NCBI GenBank assembly: GCA_032622095.1
Contig: CP136063.1
Location: 72,519,980-72,583,979, forward strand
Direction: 5' to 3'
DNA length: 64,000 nucleotides
From: Siphonodentalium dalli
Taxonomy: Eukaryota; Mollusca; Scaphopoda; Gadilida; Siphonodentaliidae
Shown here: positions 44,196-57,649 of the stretch, one piece after another
How positions within the stretch are numbered: the stretch's first letter is position 1
Layout: the number at the start of each line of letters is the position of its first letter
The notes under the pieces: model-generated
Told to the model about the DNA's origin: nothing
Databases searched by the model: none
The model's input: only the letters and a program-made list of their open reading frames with translations
Made by a program: the position numbers and the translations under genes

Positions 44196-44575
44196 GTCAC
44201 ACCGATCCTTTTTTCAAACAAGAAAACATTTTAAAAATAGATGATTTACATAAATTACATGCATCCATTTTCATGCATGAATGGTACTACGACCGCTTAC
44301 CGGTGTCTTTTTCTGGTATGTATGACAAGAGAGCAGAACCAAAAAGACGACAACCTAATCCTATAGTACAAAACAAATTCAGGACCATCTCTTTTTCTAA
44401 AGTTCTCCCATACCATTCATTCCCCTTTATGTGGAATTCCCTAGAAAGTAAATATACCTCTAAACAATCAAGACATGTGTTCCGAAAACGTTTGAAAACG
44501 GATATCATTAATACCTATTCAGCAAGCGTGCGATGCAAAAACCGAAGATGCCCTGATTGCACAAACGATACATAA
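44186..44575 (+). pseudogene. LINE ORF2 C-terminus
   Basis: SHTDPFFKQENILKIDDLHK, HSFPFMWNSLESKY and FRKRLKTDII are the usual C-terminal features of CR1/L2-like ORF2. It ends with RCKNRRCPDCTNDT, a small Cys cluster, before TAA. Confidence 0.85.
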
Positions 44576-45032
44576 TTTTTCTGATAACAAAATAAACAAA
44601 ACAAACAAACAATACAAACAAAATTCACTCTAGTATGCATGTTAATTAACAAAAAAAAATAAAAAATTCCCAATACCTCACTCACATTATTCCTACTCGG
44701 TTCCACTTACATCTATATTCATAGTATTCATTCATTATATCGACCAAGTAGGTGCCATACATATGAACCACTTTTCGTATCATCGCCCTAACAACGCCTA
44801 TATATATATTAAAAGCCCAGTCTGCACACGATAAACGTAACCTAAAAAGAAATCAAATTAATTAGGCCATCTTCATAATATAATCTGTCACCACATCCAG
44901 GGGTGATAGGAAGACAGTCAGCCATGACTATATCACCCCTAGCAATATACATGTATAGTCTATTAATATTATATTTATTTGTAATTGTACTTTCCATGTG
45001 TGTGTATTGTAAATAAAATTATCCTATCCTAT
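44576..45032 (+). other. LINE 3' UTR and tail
   Basis: AT-rich UTR with GTAAATAAAATT, ending in the tandem ATCCTATCCTAT. Such short tandem tails mark the 3' ends of CR1/L2-like LINEs. No matching duplication was found at the 5' side. Confidence 0.6.
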
Positions 45033-45473
45033 AATGTCAAAAAGTACATCATGGCTATTAACATGGCTTCACATCATAAAAGATTTCAATACAATAGATA
45101 TTCAACACCTTTAACACCTTACTATAATAAGCCATAGTTAGCGGCCGTCACGCCATGGTATCAATAGTGTCAACGACATAGAGCTATTACAATTAGTTTA
45201 GCGGATTTATGTGATTATAATTATATAGAATGTTACTTTCATGTTTTTGAATTTCGTTTCAGGTTTTCATTCTGAGTATAACAAAAACAGTTTAAAACAA
45301 ATAATTTAGACATTAATTGTGAACCGACCAGAAAACGATGATTTAATTTGTCCAAAGTTTTATTTAATTTGGCCAAAAAACATTTGGCTAAAGTTTTTTT
45401 CATTTGGCTAATACAATTTTCATTTGGCTAAAGTTTTTTTCGGTCCAGCGCGAACACTGTCCATTATGGGTGG
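45033..45473. other. non-coding, short CATTTGGCTAAAG repeats
   Basis: CATTTGGCTAAAG(T)n occurs three times at about 45360-45440 next to the start of the tandem array. Confidence 0.4.
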
Positions 45474-48254
45474 ATACACACATGCATGTAATCTCTGTAA
45501 ATATCGTGTATTTGGTGTTTTACATGGATCATACAGACCATGTAATATGTGTCTGCTGACAACCCAATCATTGCGGCTATGTTTGACCATAGTGAGTCAA
45601 GCTCTGAACGTGCAGAGAGCCGTTAACTGGACGAAGTCGTCAGGCCGCTTAAAATAATTGTTCGCGCGATAACCCAAATGTTGGACGTTCTGTTTAAATC
45701 ACTGTCAGTCTTCTCTTGATTGTATACCAGTGATGGTCCCATGATGTCCCCAATGCAGGGGCTATGATCCCCAACATGGGGGCTTTATTATCCCGGAAGC
45801 TACCGGACTGACCACTATATATGTCCTCGACCGGGGGTGGGCATGCAGCACAATGAGTCCTACCCCCCTGAAGCCAAGAAGAAGTCACTCCCGATTTGTA
45901 AATATTGTAGTTGACAGTCATATCTGTCGTGCATGTTTGCTACGAGTGATTAATCTCATATGCAGAAATTTAAGCTATTCAAATAATTATGACCATATTA
46001 TTACAGCTTTAAATTTGAAGCTACAGAAGGTGGTGTTGCTGTGTGTCTTCGTTCGGGAAAAGGGTTGTATAGGCTACGAGTTCACAACTACGTCACCTTT
46101 CCTCTCTTGTGTTATATACGCACAATTTACAACTATGGAATATTTAAGTAAAACATTATGTTGTACATTCTTGCCCAGATAATCCCGGCCGATACATTCA
46201 ACTAAATCCCTTAGTTATTCGAAACTTTCGAGAACCAGACCCTCCCCAATCTTGGATTATAGTCCAAAATGTGATAATTCAAGCCTGTACAGGCTAAACT
46301 TGTAACAGTTAGGAACTTGTTCATCCTTTGGCCTGAGAAACATATACTGTTCTGTACATTCTGGGTTAAAAATGGGGGGGGGGGGGGTGACTCTTTTTTC
46401 TTTCAACGTTGTACATGCATCAATTTTTTTGGCGCTGTAATGGATATATGCATGGAAATCCCAATTGAATGTTATCACATGAGCTCACCCTCAAATTATC
46501 CGAGCAATCTCAACAAACTGGTATTGTCTGTCTTAATTTTCCAATGCATGTTATTCAAGGCATGTGAGCATCATATCGGATTGTTAAAATTTGAGCTCAG
46601 TCCATGCATAGTCGAGAACCAAATATCCTTATCCTTACGACTCGGCGTTGTCCGATTAGGCTAAAGCACTTAACATATAATTCACCATGTATGAGTTAGT
46701 TGATTGCCATGTGTATTAATATAGCACTTCCAAAATGTGGAGCCAGAGGAGCTGTTCGGGTTTTGCTGGACGAGATCAAATTGGGAGTCAGTGTGTGGGA
46801 CATTAAACACTCATGTATCACAATCGTCCTAAAAGAGCTTCAAAAGTCTGCACATTTTATTTTTATTTTGGATGACCCTTTTTCCAAGAAATGACGAGAA
46901 ACAAATCAAGTATAAAATCGACGGACTCAAATCCACTTTTCCGAATGAACTAAAACTCGTGAAAAACAGCAACAGATATCAGACATATTCATTTCCGCAC
47001 CCATGAAAAAAGACATGTTTATGACTGGCCTGAAATCTCTTTATAACAGTTAGTTTGATTTTGGCTTATAACTACTAACTGGTCTCGCCTGTTAAAATGG
47101 AACGATCGCGCGCAGGCGATTAATGCTATCAATGATTGGTGTGACCATGTAAAATACATGGATTTTACATACAGACATTACATGCATGTGTGTATCCACC
47201 CTAACCAACACTATGCGTGCAATGTGCTGAGTCAGTATGCGCAGTGCATCCTCAATATTTACATAACGACTGTATAACCCGCAACTGGCTCAGTGTTCAA
47301 CAGGTATCAGCCATCTACATACATTGTTTTTTAAAGGTGGTTGTGCGTTGTAAAACTAATAAACTAATATAGAATGAAGATACAGATCATTTGACTCCAT
47401 ATGTGGTGCTGATGATGTAATGTAGTAAATTATCAGGAGCGTCTACCTCACGGTCCGCGCTGGATCGAAATATTATTTTGCTAGACGAAACAATTTGTCT
47501 GTTATAAATGTTATCAGTTTTTGCAATATTGAGCCTAAATTTCGACAATCGTTGTTTTGACGACTTTTGATGTCGACGGGGAAGCCGTAAGCTATTAACT
47601 ATTCACGCCTATTCATACAATAAACAAATAACCGAACAATAACATTCTAGAAAGTTTGCTTCAGTGGAATGGAATTTCAAAACAAGATGGGTAGGTATGT
47701 AAGCAAACAACAATTACTAGTAATCCCCCCACGTGTCAATAATAATGATATCATATTAACTTTATCTTATACAGTAGAAGTGTTAAGTTTTTCTAAACAT
47801 TATAAAACACCCCTAATACAATAGTATCGAGTTTCCTGAAATAAATATCATTAATCGAACAATATTTTTCAACTTTCGCGAAGAAGTGAAAAGCGAATTG
47901 TCAAAACTTTTGCCAAATGAAATTATTTCTTGCCAAATGTCAATTATTTTTGCCATTGGTAAATATGACGAGAGGCAATGGGAACCCTGGTATACCTCCT
48001 ATTTTACAGCCTGTCAGGTTGACAAGGTTTAACACCCTATACTATAAATATTAAGATGGTGTCGTTGAGGTTTTTCGAAATAGTGTTGCTGGTTCAAAAC
48101 GTGGTCATTTCAGGAATGTTCAGCCACTGTCACCATTGAGAATTTTATTTACAAATAGCATAACTGTAGATTTTTTTCAAAAAATAACAAAAATACGAAT
48201 ATCAGAGAAATTATGTAATGAAGAATATATTTGTCGGATATCAAAGAAAATTCA
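45474..48254 (+). repeat. 2.78-kb tandem unit, copy 1
   Basis: The unit begins ATACACACATGCATGTAATC and ends CAAAGAAAATTCA. The three copies are 2781, 2779 and 2779 bp and differ by roughly 1 percent. Each holds a G-run (46373-46387 here). The last 120 bp of each copy are the start of a LINE reading frame (ILFTNSITVDFF...) that is cut at the junction in copies 1 and 2. No host gene is recognised; the recurring 109-residue frame (45853-46182 and equivalents) has no family features. Confidence 0.95.
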
Positions 48255-51033
48255 ATACACACATGCATGTAATCTCTGTAAATATCGTGTATTTGGTGTT
48301 TTACATGGATCATACAGACCATGTAATATGTGTCTGCTGACAACCCAATCATTGCGGCTATGTTTGACCATAGTGAGTCAAGCTCTGAACGTGCAGAGAG
48401 CCGTTAACTGGACGAAGTCGTCAGGCCGCTTAAAATAATTGTTCGCGCGATAACCCAAATGTTGGACGTTCTGTTTAAATCACTGTCAGTCTTCTCTTGA
48501 TTGTATACCAGTGATGGTCCCATGATTTCCCCAATGCAGGGGCTATGATCCCCAACATGGGGGCTTTATTATCCCGGAAGCTACCGGACTGACCACTATA
48601 TATGTCCTCGACCGGGGGTGGGCATGCAGCACAATGAGTCCTACCCCCCTGAAGCCAAGAAGAAGTCACTCCCGATTTGTAAATATTGTAGTTGACAGTC
48701 ATATCTGTCGTGCATGTTTGCTACGAGTGATTAATCTCATATGCAGAAATTTAAGCTATTCAAATAATTATGACCATATTATTACAGCTTTAAATTTTAA
48801 GCTACAGAAGGTGGTGTTGCTGTGTGTCTTCGTTCGGGAAAAGGGTTGTATAGGCTACGAGTTCACAACTACGTCACCTTTCCTCTCTTGTGTTATATAC
48901 GCACAATTTACAACTATGGAATATTTAAGTAAAACATTATGTTGTACATTCTTGCCCAGATAATCCCGGCCGATACATTCAACTAAATCCCTTAGTTATT
49001 CGAAACTTTCGAGAACCAGACCCTCCCCAATCTTGGATTATAGTCCAAAATGTGATAATTCAAGCCTGTACAGGCTAAACTTGTAACAGTTAGGAACTTG
49101 TTCATCCTTTGGCCTGAGAAACATATACTGTTCTGTACATTCTGGGTTAAAAATGGGGGGGGGGGGGTGACTCTTTTTTCTTTCAACGTTGTACATGCAT
49201 CATTTTTTTTGGCGCTGTAATGCATATATGCATGGAAATCCCAATTGAATGTTATCACATGAGCTCACCCTCAAATTATCCGAGCAATCTCAACAAACTG
49301 GTATTGTCTGTCTTAATTTTCCAATGCATGTTATTCAAGGCATGTGAGCATCATATCGGATTGTTAAAATTTGAGCTCAGGCCATGCATAGTCGAGAACC
49401 AAATATCCTTATCCTTACGACTCGGCGTTGTCCGATTAGGCTAAAGCACTTAACATATAATTCACCATGTATGAGTTAGTTGATTGCCATGTGTATTAAT
49501 ATAGCACTTCCAAAATGTGGAGCCAGAGAGCTGTTCGGGTTTTGCTGGACGAGATCAAATTGGGAGTCAGTGTGTGGGACATTAAACACTCATGTATCAC
49601 AATCGTCCTAAAAGAGCTTCAAAAGTCTGCACATTTTATTTTTATTTTGGATGACCCTTTTTCCAAGAAATGACGAGAAACAAATCAAGTATAAAATCGA
49701 CGGACTCAAATCCACTTTTCCGAATGAACTAAAACTCGTGAAAAACAGTAACAGATATCAGACATATTCATTTCCGCACCCATGAAAAAAGACATGTTTA
49801 TGACTGGCCTGAAATCTCTTTATAACAGTTAGTTTGATTTTGGCTTATAACTACTAACTGGTCTCGCCTGTTAAAATGGAACGATCGCGCGCAGGCGATT
49901 AATGCTATCAATGATTGGTGTGACCATGTAAAATACATGGATTTTACATACAGACATTACATGCATGTGTGTATCCACCCTAACCAACACTATGCGTGCA
50001 ATGTGCTGAGTCAGTATGCGCAGTGCATCCTCAATATTTACATAACGACTGTATAACCCGCAACTGGCTCAGTGTTCAACAGGCATCAGCCATCTACATA
50101 CATTGTTTTTTAAAGGTGGTTGTGCGTTGTAAAACTAATAAACTAATATAGAATGAAGATACAGATCATTTGACTCCATATGTGGTGCTGATGATGTAAT
50201 GTAGTAAATTATCAGGAGCGTCTACCTCACGGTCCGCGCTGGATCGAAATATTATTTTGCTAGACGAAACAATTTGTCTGTTATAAATGTTATCAGTTTT
50301 TGCAATATTGAGCCTAAATTTCGACAATCGTTGTTTTGACGACTTTTGATGTCGACGGGGAAGCCGTAAGCTATTAACTATTCACGCCTATTCATACAAT
50401 AAACAAATAACCGAACAATAACATTCTAGAAAGTTTGCTTCAGTGGAATGGCATTTCAAAACAAGATGGGTAGGTATGTAAGCAAACAACAATTACTATT
50501 AATCCCCCCACGTGTCAATAATAATGATATCATATTAACTTTATCTTATACAGTAGAAGTGTTAAGTTTTTCTAAACATTATAAAACACCCCTAATACAA
50601 TAGTATCGAGTTTCCTGAAATAAATATCATTAATTGAACAATATTTTTCAACTTTCGCGAAGAAGTGAAAAGCGAATTGTCAAAACTTTTGCCAAATGAA
50701 ATTATTTCTTGCCAAATGTCAATTATTTTTGCCATTGGTAAATATGACGAGAGGCAATGGGAACCCTGGTATACCTCCTATTTTACAGCCTGTCAGGTTG
50801 ACAAGGTTTAACACCCTATACTATAAATATTAAGATGGTGTCGTTGAGGTTTTTCGAAATAGTGTTGCTGGTTCAAAACGTGGTCATTTCAGGAATGTTC
50901 AGCCACTGTCACCATTGAGAATTTTATTTACAAATAGCATAACTGTAGATTTTTTTCAAAAAATAACAAAAATACGAATATCAGAGAAATTATGTAATGA
51001 AGAATATATTTGTCGGATATCAAAGAAAATTCA
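48255..51033 (+). repeat. 2.78-kb tandem unit, copy 2
   Basis: Same content as copy 1, G-run near 49155. Confidence 0.95.
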
Positions 51034-53812
51034 ATACACACATGCATGTAATCTCTGTACATATCGTGTATTTGGTGTTTTACATGGATCATACAGACCA
51101 TGTAATATGTGTCTGCTGACAACCCAATCATTGCGGCTATGTTTGACCATAGTGAGTCAAGCTCTGAACGTGCAGAGAGCCGTTAACTGGACGAATTCGT
51201 CAGGCCGCTTAAAATAATTGTTCGCGCGATAACCCAAATGTTGGACGTTCTGTTTAAATCACTGTCAGTCTTCTCTTGATTGTATACCAGTGATGGTCCC
51301 ATGATTTCCCCAAATGCAGGGGCTATGATCCCCAACATGGGGGCTTTATTATCCCGGAAGCTACCGGACTGACCACTATATATGTCCTCGACCGGGGGTG
51401 GGCATGCAGCACAATGAGTCCTACCCCCCTGAAGCCAAGAAGAAGTCACTCCCGATTTGTAAATATTGTAGTTGACAGTAATATCTGTCGTGCATGTTTG
51501 CTACGAGTGATTAATCTCATATGCAGCAATTTAAGCTATTCAAATAATTATTGCCATATTATTACAGCTTTAAATTTGAAGCTACAGAAGGTGGTGTTGC
51601 TGTGTGTCTTCGTTCGGGAAAAGGGTTGTATAGGCTACGAGTTCACAACTACGTCACCTTTCCTCTCTTGTGTTATATACGCACAATTTACAACTATGGA
51701 ATATTTAAGTAAAACATTATGTTGTACATTCTTGCCCAGATAATCACGGCCGATACATTCAACTAAATCCCTTAGTTATTCGAAACTTTCGAGAACCAGA
51801 CCCTCCCCCAATCTTGGATTATAGTCCATAATGTGATAATTCAAGCCTGTGCAGGCTAAACTTGTGACAGTTAGGAACTTGTTCATCCTTTGGCCTGAGA
51901 AACATATACTGTTCTGTACATTCTGGGTTAAAAATGGGGGGGGGGGGTGACTCTTTTTTCTTTCAACGTTGTACATGCATCAATTTTTTTGGCGCTGTAA
52001 TGGATATATGCATGGAAATCCCAATTGAATGTTATCACATGAGCTCACCCTCAAATTATCCGAGCAATCTCAACAAACTGGTATTGTCTGTCTTAATTTT
52101 CCAATGCATGTTATTCAAGGCATGTGAGCATCATATCGGATTGTTGAAATTTGAGCTCAGGCCATGCATAGTCGAGAAACAAATATCCTTATCCTTACGA
52201 CTCGGCGTTGTCCGATTAGGCTAAAGCACTTAACATATAATTCACCATGTATGGGTTAGTTGATTGCCATGTGTATTAATATAGCACTTCCAAAATGTGG
52301 AGCCAGAGAGCCGTTCGGGTTTTGCTGGACGAGATCAAATTGGGAGTCAGTGTGTGGGACATTAAACACTCATGTATCACAATCGTCCTAAAAGAGCTTC
52401 AAAAGTCTGCACATTTTATTTTTATTTTGGATGACCCTTTTTCCAAGAAATGACGAGAAACAAATCAAGTATAAAATCGACGGACTCAAATCCACTTTTC
52501 CGAATGAACTAAAACTCGTGAAAAACAGCAACAAATATCAGACATATTCATTTCCGCACCCATGAAAAAAGACATGTTTATGACTGGCCTGAAATCTCTT
52601 TATAACAGTTAGTTTGATTTTGGCTTATAACTACTAACTGGTCTCGCCTGTTAAAATGGAACGATCGCGCGCAGGCGATTAATGCTATCAATGATTGGTG
52701 TGACCATGTAAAATACATGGATTTTACATACAGACATTACATGCATGTGTGTATCCACCCTAACCAACACTATGCGTGCAATGTGCTGAGTCAGTATGCG
52801 CAGTGCATCCTCAATATTTACATAACGACTGTATAACCCGCAACTGGCTCAGTGTTCAACAGGCATCAGCCATCTACATACATTGTTTTTAAAGGTGGTT
52901 GTGCGTTGTAAAACTAATAAACTAATATAGAATGAAGATACAGATCATTTGACTCCATATGTGGTGCTGATGATGTAATGTAGTAAATTATCAGGAGCGT
53001 CTACCTCACGGTCCGCGCTGGATCGAAACATTATTTTGCTAGACGAAATAATTTGTCTGTTATAAATGTTATCAGTTTTTGCAATATTGAGCCTAAATTT
53101 CGACAATCGTTGTTTTGACGACTTTTGATGTCGACGGGGAAGCCGTAAGCTATTAACTATTCACGCCTATTCATACAATAAACAAATAACCGAACAATAA
53201 CATTCTAGAAAGTTTGCTTCAGTGGAATGGCATTTCAAAACAAGATGGGTAGGTATGTAAGCAAACAACAATTACTATTAATCCCCCCACGTGTCAATAA
53301 TAATGATATCATATTAACTTTATCTTATACAGTAGAAGTGTTAAGTTTTTCTAAACATTATAAAACACCCCTAATACAATAGTATCGAGTTTCCTGAAAT
53401 AAATATCATTAATTGAACAATATTTTTCAACTTTCGCGAAGAAGTGAAAAGCGAATTGTCAAAACTTTTGCCAAATGAAATTATTTCTTGCCAAATGTCA
53501 ATTATTTTTGCCATTGGTAAATATGACGAGAGGCAATGGGAACCCTGGTATACCTCCTATTTTACAGCCTGTCAGGTTGACAAGGTTTAACACCCTATAC
53601 TATAAATATTAAGATGGTGTCGTTGAGGTTTTTCGAAATAGTGTTGCTGGTTCAAAACGTGGTCATTTCAGGAATGTTCAGCCACTGTCACCATTGAGAA
53701 TTTTATTTACAAATAGCATAACTGTAGATTTTTTTCAAAAAATAACAAAAATACGAATATCAGAGAAATTATGTAATGAAGAATATATTTGTCGGATATC
53801 AAAGAAAATTCA
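51034..53812 (+). repeat. 2.78-kb tandem unit, copy 3
   Basis: Same content. At 53813 the LINE frame continues instead of jumping back to the unit start, so this copy retains the original right-hand junction. Confidence 0.95.
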
Positions 53813-54761
53813 AAAATATAGGTTCTGGGTCGAAGTCTTATCGGCATGGACAAAATTTAATAAAAAAGTCAACGATTTCAATCGAAATGTGTTATTTCAG
53901 TCAGTGTGGTACAATAAGGATATTATCATAAACGGAGACACAATATACATACACAAATGGGAAGCGAAAGGAGTGTATACGATTTTAGATTTTTTTGACG
54001 CGAACGGCAACATACTTCAAATCTCACAATTCGGTAAGAAATTTTCAATTAAACCGAATTATCTACACTTCATATCTATAACCAAATGTATTATGAAATA
54101 TATGAAATGCATGAATATATCGAGTCGAATAATAGGAAAAACACATAGACCTGGTATATCTGATAGCTTCCGTATTATTGCAGGAGTTAAGGGACATCAG
54201 TACCTAAAACGCTCAAGCGAAACAACGAAGTGGCTAGATAAGCTTTCAAATAAGTGGCAAGAATTTTCAATAAAAAATTCAATATGGCCTAAATTGACAA
54301 CTGTGCCGTTTAAATGTGGAACAATAGAGGTCAAATTAATATGGTTTCAATATAAAATTATTCATAAAATATTAGGTACCAATTCTCTTGTTTCAAAGTT
54401 TGTTAAGAATAGTACAAAAAAATGTGATTTCTGCAATAAAGAAGCAGAAACGATAAAACACCTTTTTTTGGATTGTCACCTAACACAGATATTTAGGGAA
54501 GAGTTGCTTAATGCAATACATATAAATATAACAGATCAAAATGTCTTATTGGGATTCTCGACAAATAAAAGTGCATTAAACTTCACGCTAATTTTCATAA
54601 AATATTACATATTTCGTTGTAAATTTCACTACCCCAATAAACCTACTGTTAGATCTTTCATCAGTTATGCAAAAGAATATTATACAATTTTCCAACATGT
54701 AGAAAATAAAACTAAATATGCAGATCGATGGGATATACTGAAACCTATACTGCACCCATAA
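53694..54761 (+). pseudogene. L1/Tx1-type LINE ORF2 C-terminal part, 5'-truncated
   Basis: Open over about 355 residues from a Leu codon (no ATG start). It has FWVEVLSAWTKFN, SVWYNKDIIINGDTIYIHKW and KGVYTILDFFDANGNIL, typical of the segment after the reverse transcriptase of L1/Tx1-like LINEs, then VPFKCGTIEVKLIWFQYKII and a zinc knuckle CDFCNKEAETIKHLFLDC (C-x2-C-x8-H-x4-C) near the end. The reverse transcriptase domain is absent. The first 40 residues lie in the third tandem unit and exist in all three copies. The frame is undamaged, so the insertion is fairly recent. Confidence 0.85.
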
Positions 54762-55775
54762 TTACATATGTGGATCTGACTCAACAGAAAAATCATCGCA
54801 TGCTACCAACGCCACACCCCAGCAAACATGCATATATCAAGGCGGTATCGTATTTGAGTCGTATTGTATCGCAGTTGTCGTGCATCGATATACCGACACC
54901 AGGCCGATATCTTATCGATACCATGCTATTTGCTATTATCTCTGTGACAGCATGTTGATAGTGATATGATACAATAAAACCATACCTGTATTGTTGTTGG
55001 AATTTAATTTATTTTTGGCTGCTAGTGTCTGAATGTGTGTAATTAGACATCTGATCTTCAATAATATCTTTCGTTTCACAGACATGACTCATGAACACAC
55101 ACATAAATCAACGCTTGTCTGCAAAAGGTATTATGACTCCATTTCTGAATGATATACTGCACTATTGTAATAGTGTTTTAATCAATGCTCCAGCTACTGG
55201 CTAAATCTTAGTCAAGTTTCCATATGAACATAGCATAACTAAGAATATTAGCCACTGTCAGATAAGTATGATCTTATCGATAGTTATCTGATAATAATTT
55301 CTTGGTATCGATTCGATATCGTGCAATATGCATGTAAATGACACTGTTTGAAACATATTAAACCGGCCAGGATTAATTGACTTTAATTAAAATTTTATCT
55401 TAATCTAGGCATGCATTGACATTCCAATGCATTACTCTTCCCTTGGATTGCACGCTCAACTCTAGTTTTATTTAAACTATCTTAATGTGTAAACTGCAAG
55501 TATACTAATTAATTGTTCTCTTTCACTGTTATCTCCAGTATAACTGAGTGAGTTAACTGATTGAAATTCATCTGCAGCATTTACCATAAACGTATGCCAA
55601 ATTTATAACTGATTTTTACTTTTTTACTATGGGGGATTTGAGATTTGACCCGGGAGGATTTGAAAGGGGCGGAACCCATTTCCTACAACCCACTTTTGAA
55701 TTTAATGAGATACATGTTATGGTAATACATAAGCATGAATTGGTGAAGGTGAATGAAAATGATCTAGACATAGAA
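54762..55775. other. non-coding stretch with TATCGATA-type motifs
   Basis: Several ATCGAT/GATATC and GATAA words cluster at 54840-54925 and 55255-55325 (TTATCGATAGTTATCTGATA). No gene recognised. Confidence 0.4.
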
Positions 55776-56462
55776 TTATTTCTTTTTCTTGGCTTTCTTT
55801 TTTTTCCGCTGTTGAGTTTCTGTTTGCTGTAATTGTTGTTGTTGAGTTTGTTGCATCACAGCTGCCCGTTCTTCTTCCCGTTCTGTCTGTCGCTGATCAA
55901 AATATTTCTGTCGCTGATCAAATTTTTCCTTGTCTTGTTTCCGTTGCTGTTCAAATTCTTCCTTGTCTTGTTTTCTTAGTAATCTCTGTTCTTCCCTAAA
56001 TCTTTGTGTATCAGCGATAATCTCTTCCACAGAACGGGTGGTGGCTGTGCTGGTGTTGTTGTTGGTGCTAGTGGAGCTGGGGGACACCGGGATGTGTTGG
56101 TAATCCGGTGTCCGAGGTGTAAAACTGTCCAGTTCCACGTCGAAGCTGGCGGCAGGAACATCTGGGGTGGTATCCACGTCCCTGCCTCCGCTAGCCTCGA
56201 CGACGACAGCAGGGACCTCCGGCAGATCCACGGAGTCCCTGCTAGCTGGTTCAATGTCGTCAGTCTCCATGCAGGTCGAGTCGTCTGGGCGTCTCTCAGA
56301 CAACTTCGACCCGCCGGCTATGACTTTGGACGGCTGAGCCACACGGGGAGGGGCGACTGGCCGATCTACAGTCACCCCCTTCTGCTTCTTCCATTTAGCC
56401 CGTCTGGCAGCGTGCCATCTCTTCTGTGAGGGTGTCTTTCTTTTGGGAGGCCCCTTCTTCAT
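55776..56462 (-). CDS. basic, coiled-coil, Gln/Lys-rich hypothetical protein
   Basis: A 228-residue frame starting MKKGPPKRKTPSQKRWHAAR. The N-terminus is strongly basic, followed by an acidic/Pro/Ser/Thr-rich middle (residues 60-140) and a charged helix from about 143 (EEIIADTQRFREEQRLLRKQ) with Gln/Glu/Arg heptads, a Gln run and a Lys-rich end (RKKKKAKKKK). There is no enzyme motif. It could be a transposon ORF1/Gag-like protein or a host nuclear protein. Its codon use includes more GC than its surroundings. Neighbours are non-coding, so nothing supports either choice. Confidence 0.4.
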   Translation of the reverse strand: MKKGPPKRKTPSQKRWHAARRAKWKKQKGVTVDRPVAPPRVAQPSKVIAGGSKLSERRPDDSTCMETDDIEPASRDSVDLPEVPAVVVEASGGRDVDTTPDVPAASFDVELDSFTPRTPDYQHIPVSPSSTSTNNNTSTATTRSVEEIIADTQRFREEQRLLRKQDKEEFEQQRKQDKEKFDQRQKYFDQRQTEREEERAAVMQQTQQQQLQQTETQQRKKKKAKKKK

Positions 56463-57640
56463 GTTACAGCGGGTCTTGGCGTTCCTGTTCGCAGCAGAAG
56501 ATTTCTGGGTGCCAGTATCTTCTGTCCGGAATTATACACAGAGAACCAGAGAGCCCCTGTTAGCTTGGAGAGACCAACTAACAGCGTCCACTAACCGGCT
56601 TCTCTGTAAAGTAGCCAACGCGGCGTCAGGGATTAGCTCCATAATCCGTCCTGAGCCTAATCCAAAACCATCTCAGTCTGGCGTCCCCACGAGGGCAGTT
56701 ACAACCGATGTCGCGACCGCACAACTCACTCCTGTAGACGCTCTGACAACAAGGAACTAATTGAGTCAAATAAAATCTGACTTGTTCGCTCCACTTGCTG
56801 CCAGAGTATAACTGATTTACATTCAGAGGATGATATATAAGCTGTACATGCATATGTTGCAAGCTCAACTCAATTTAATATAACCATTTTGCACTTGTCA
56901 TATTGATATCGTATTGATATCGCCAAGCTACCTAGGGTATAGACCCTGGCTGCAGTCGGGCAGATATCATAAAGATATCTTATTGATATAATCATGTTTG
57001 CAAAAATAAAGCGCATTCTTCTTCTATATAATAAACAGTTGTGGATGCTTTAGCTGCACACACAACTTTTCAGTTCTCCGAGATCTACATCTCAAATTTC
57101 AACTTTCACTTTCAGTTTGAAATTCAGATTCAGAGATTGCTTTTTGACAAATTTATTTTAACCACTTGCCACTTAACGAATTGAAGTTGAAAAGGTGTTA
57201 CACACCTTTGGATCCACATAATTAACATTTCTGACAAACGTGTAGTCAATCATTTTATCAATAGAAGCTGCTAATCTCTAAATTTAATCAGTAAATTTAA
57301 CATTTTCTTCCATTTTTACTTCCGGGTAACGAACGACAACTCAATCGCGATAGAAATTTGGAAAGTAATAAAACGTGTTCGCACCTATGAATTTATAAAA
57401 GTTATGGAGAATGATGTTTTCATAAAATGCCTAAATAAAAAACACAAAACAAAACGAAATAAATAACTTTGGCGATGGTCAAATTGTATAGTGGACTTTA
57501 TTACTAGGCTCATTTCTGGGCAGCAATCTTCTACCTTTATTTTCAATTGTGTTGTATATTACATAATTATATACTTATATATCAGCCTTAGAAGTGCAGA
57601 GGCGGACTGGGCCAAATTAATATAATACCGGCCCATCTGT
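56463..57640. other. no supported gene
   Basis: 56463-56760 has a GC-richer segment with an open + strand frame, perhaps the continuation upstream of the - strand frame; the rest is AT-rich. Confidence 0.4.
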
Positions 57641-57649
57641 TCGGGGGTG

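Noticed and set aside
45853-46182. 109-residue frame present in all three 2.78-kb units
   Set aside because: Conservation only reflects recent amplification; no domain, weak start context.
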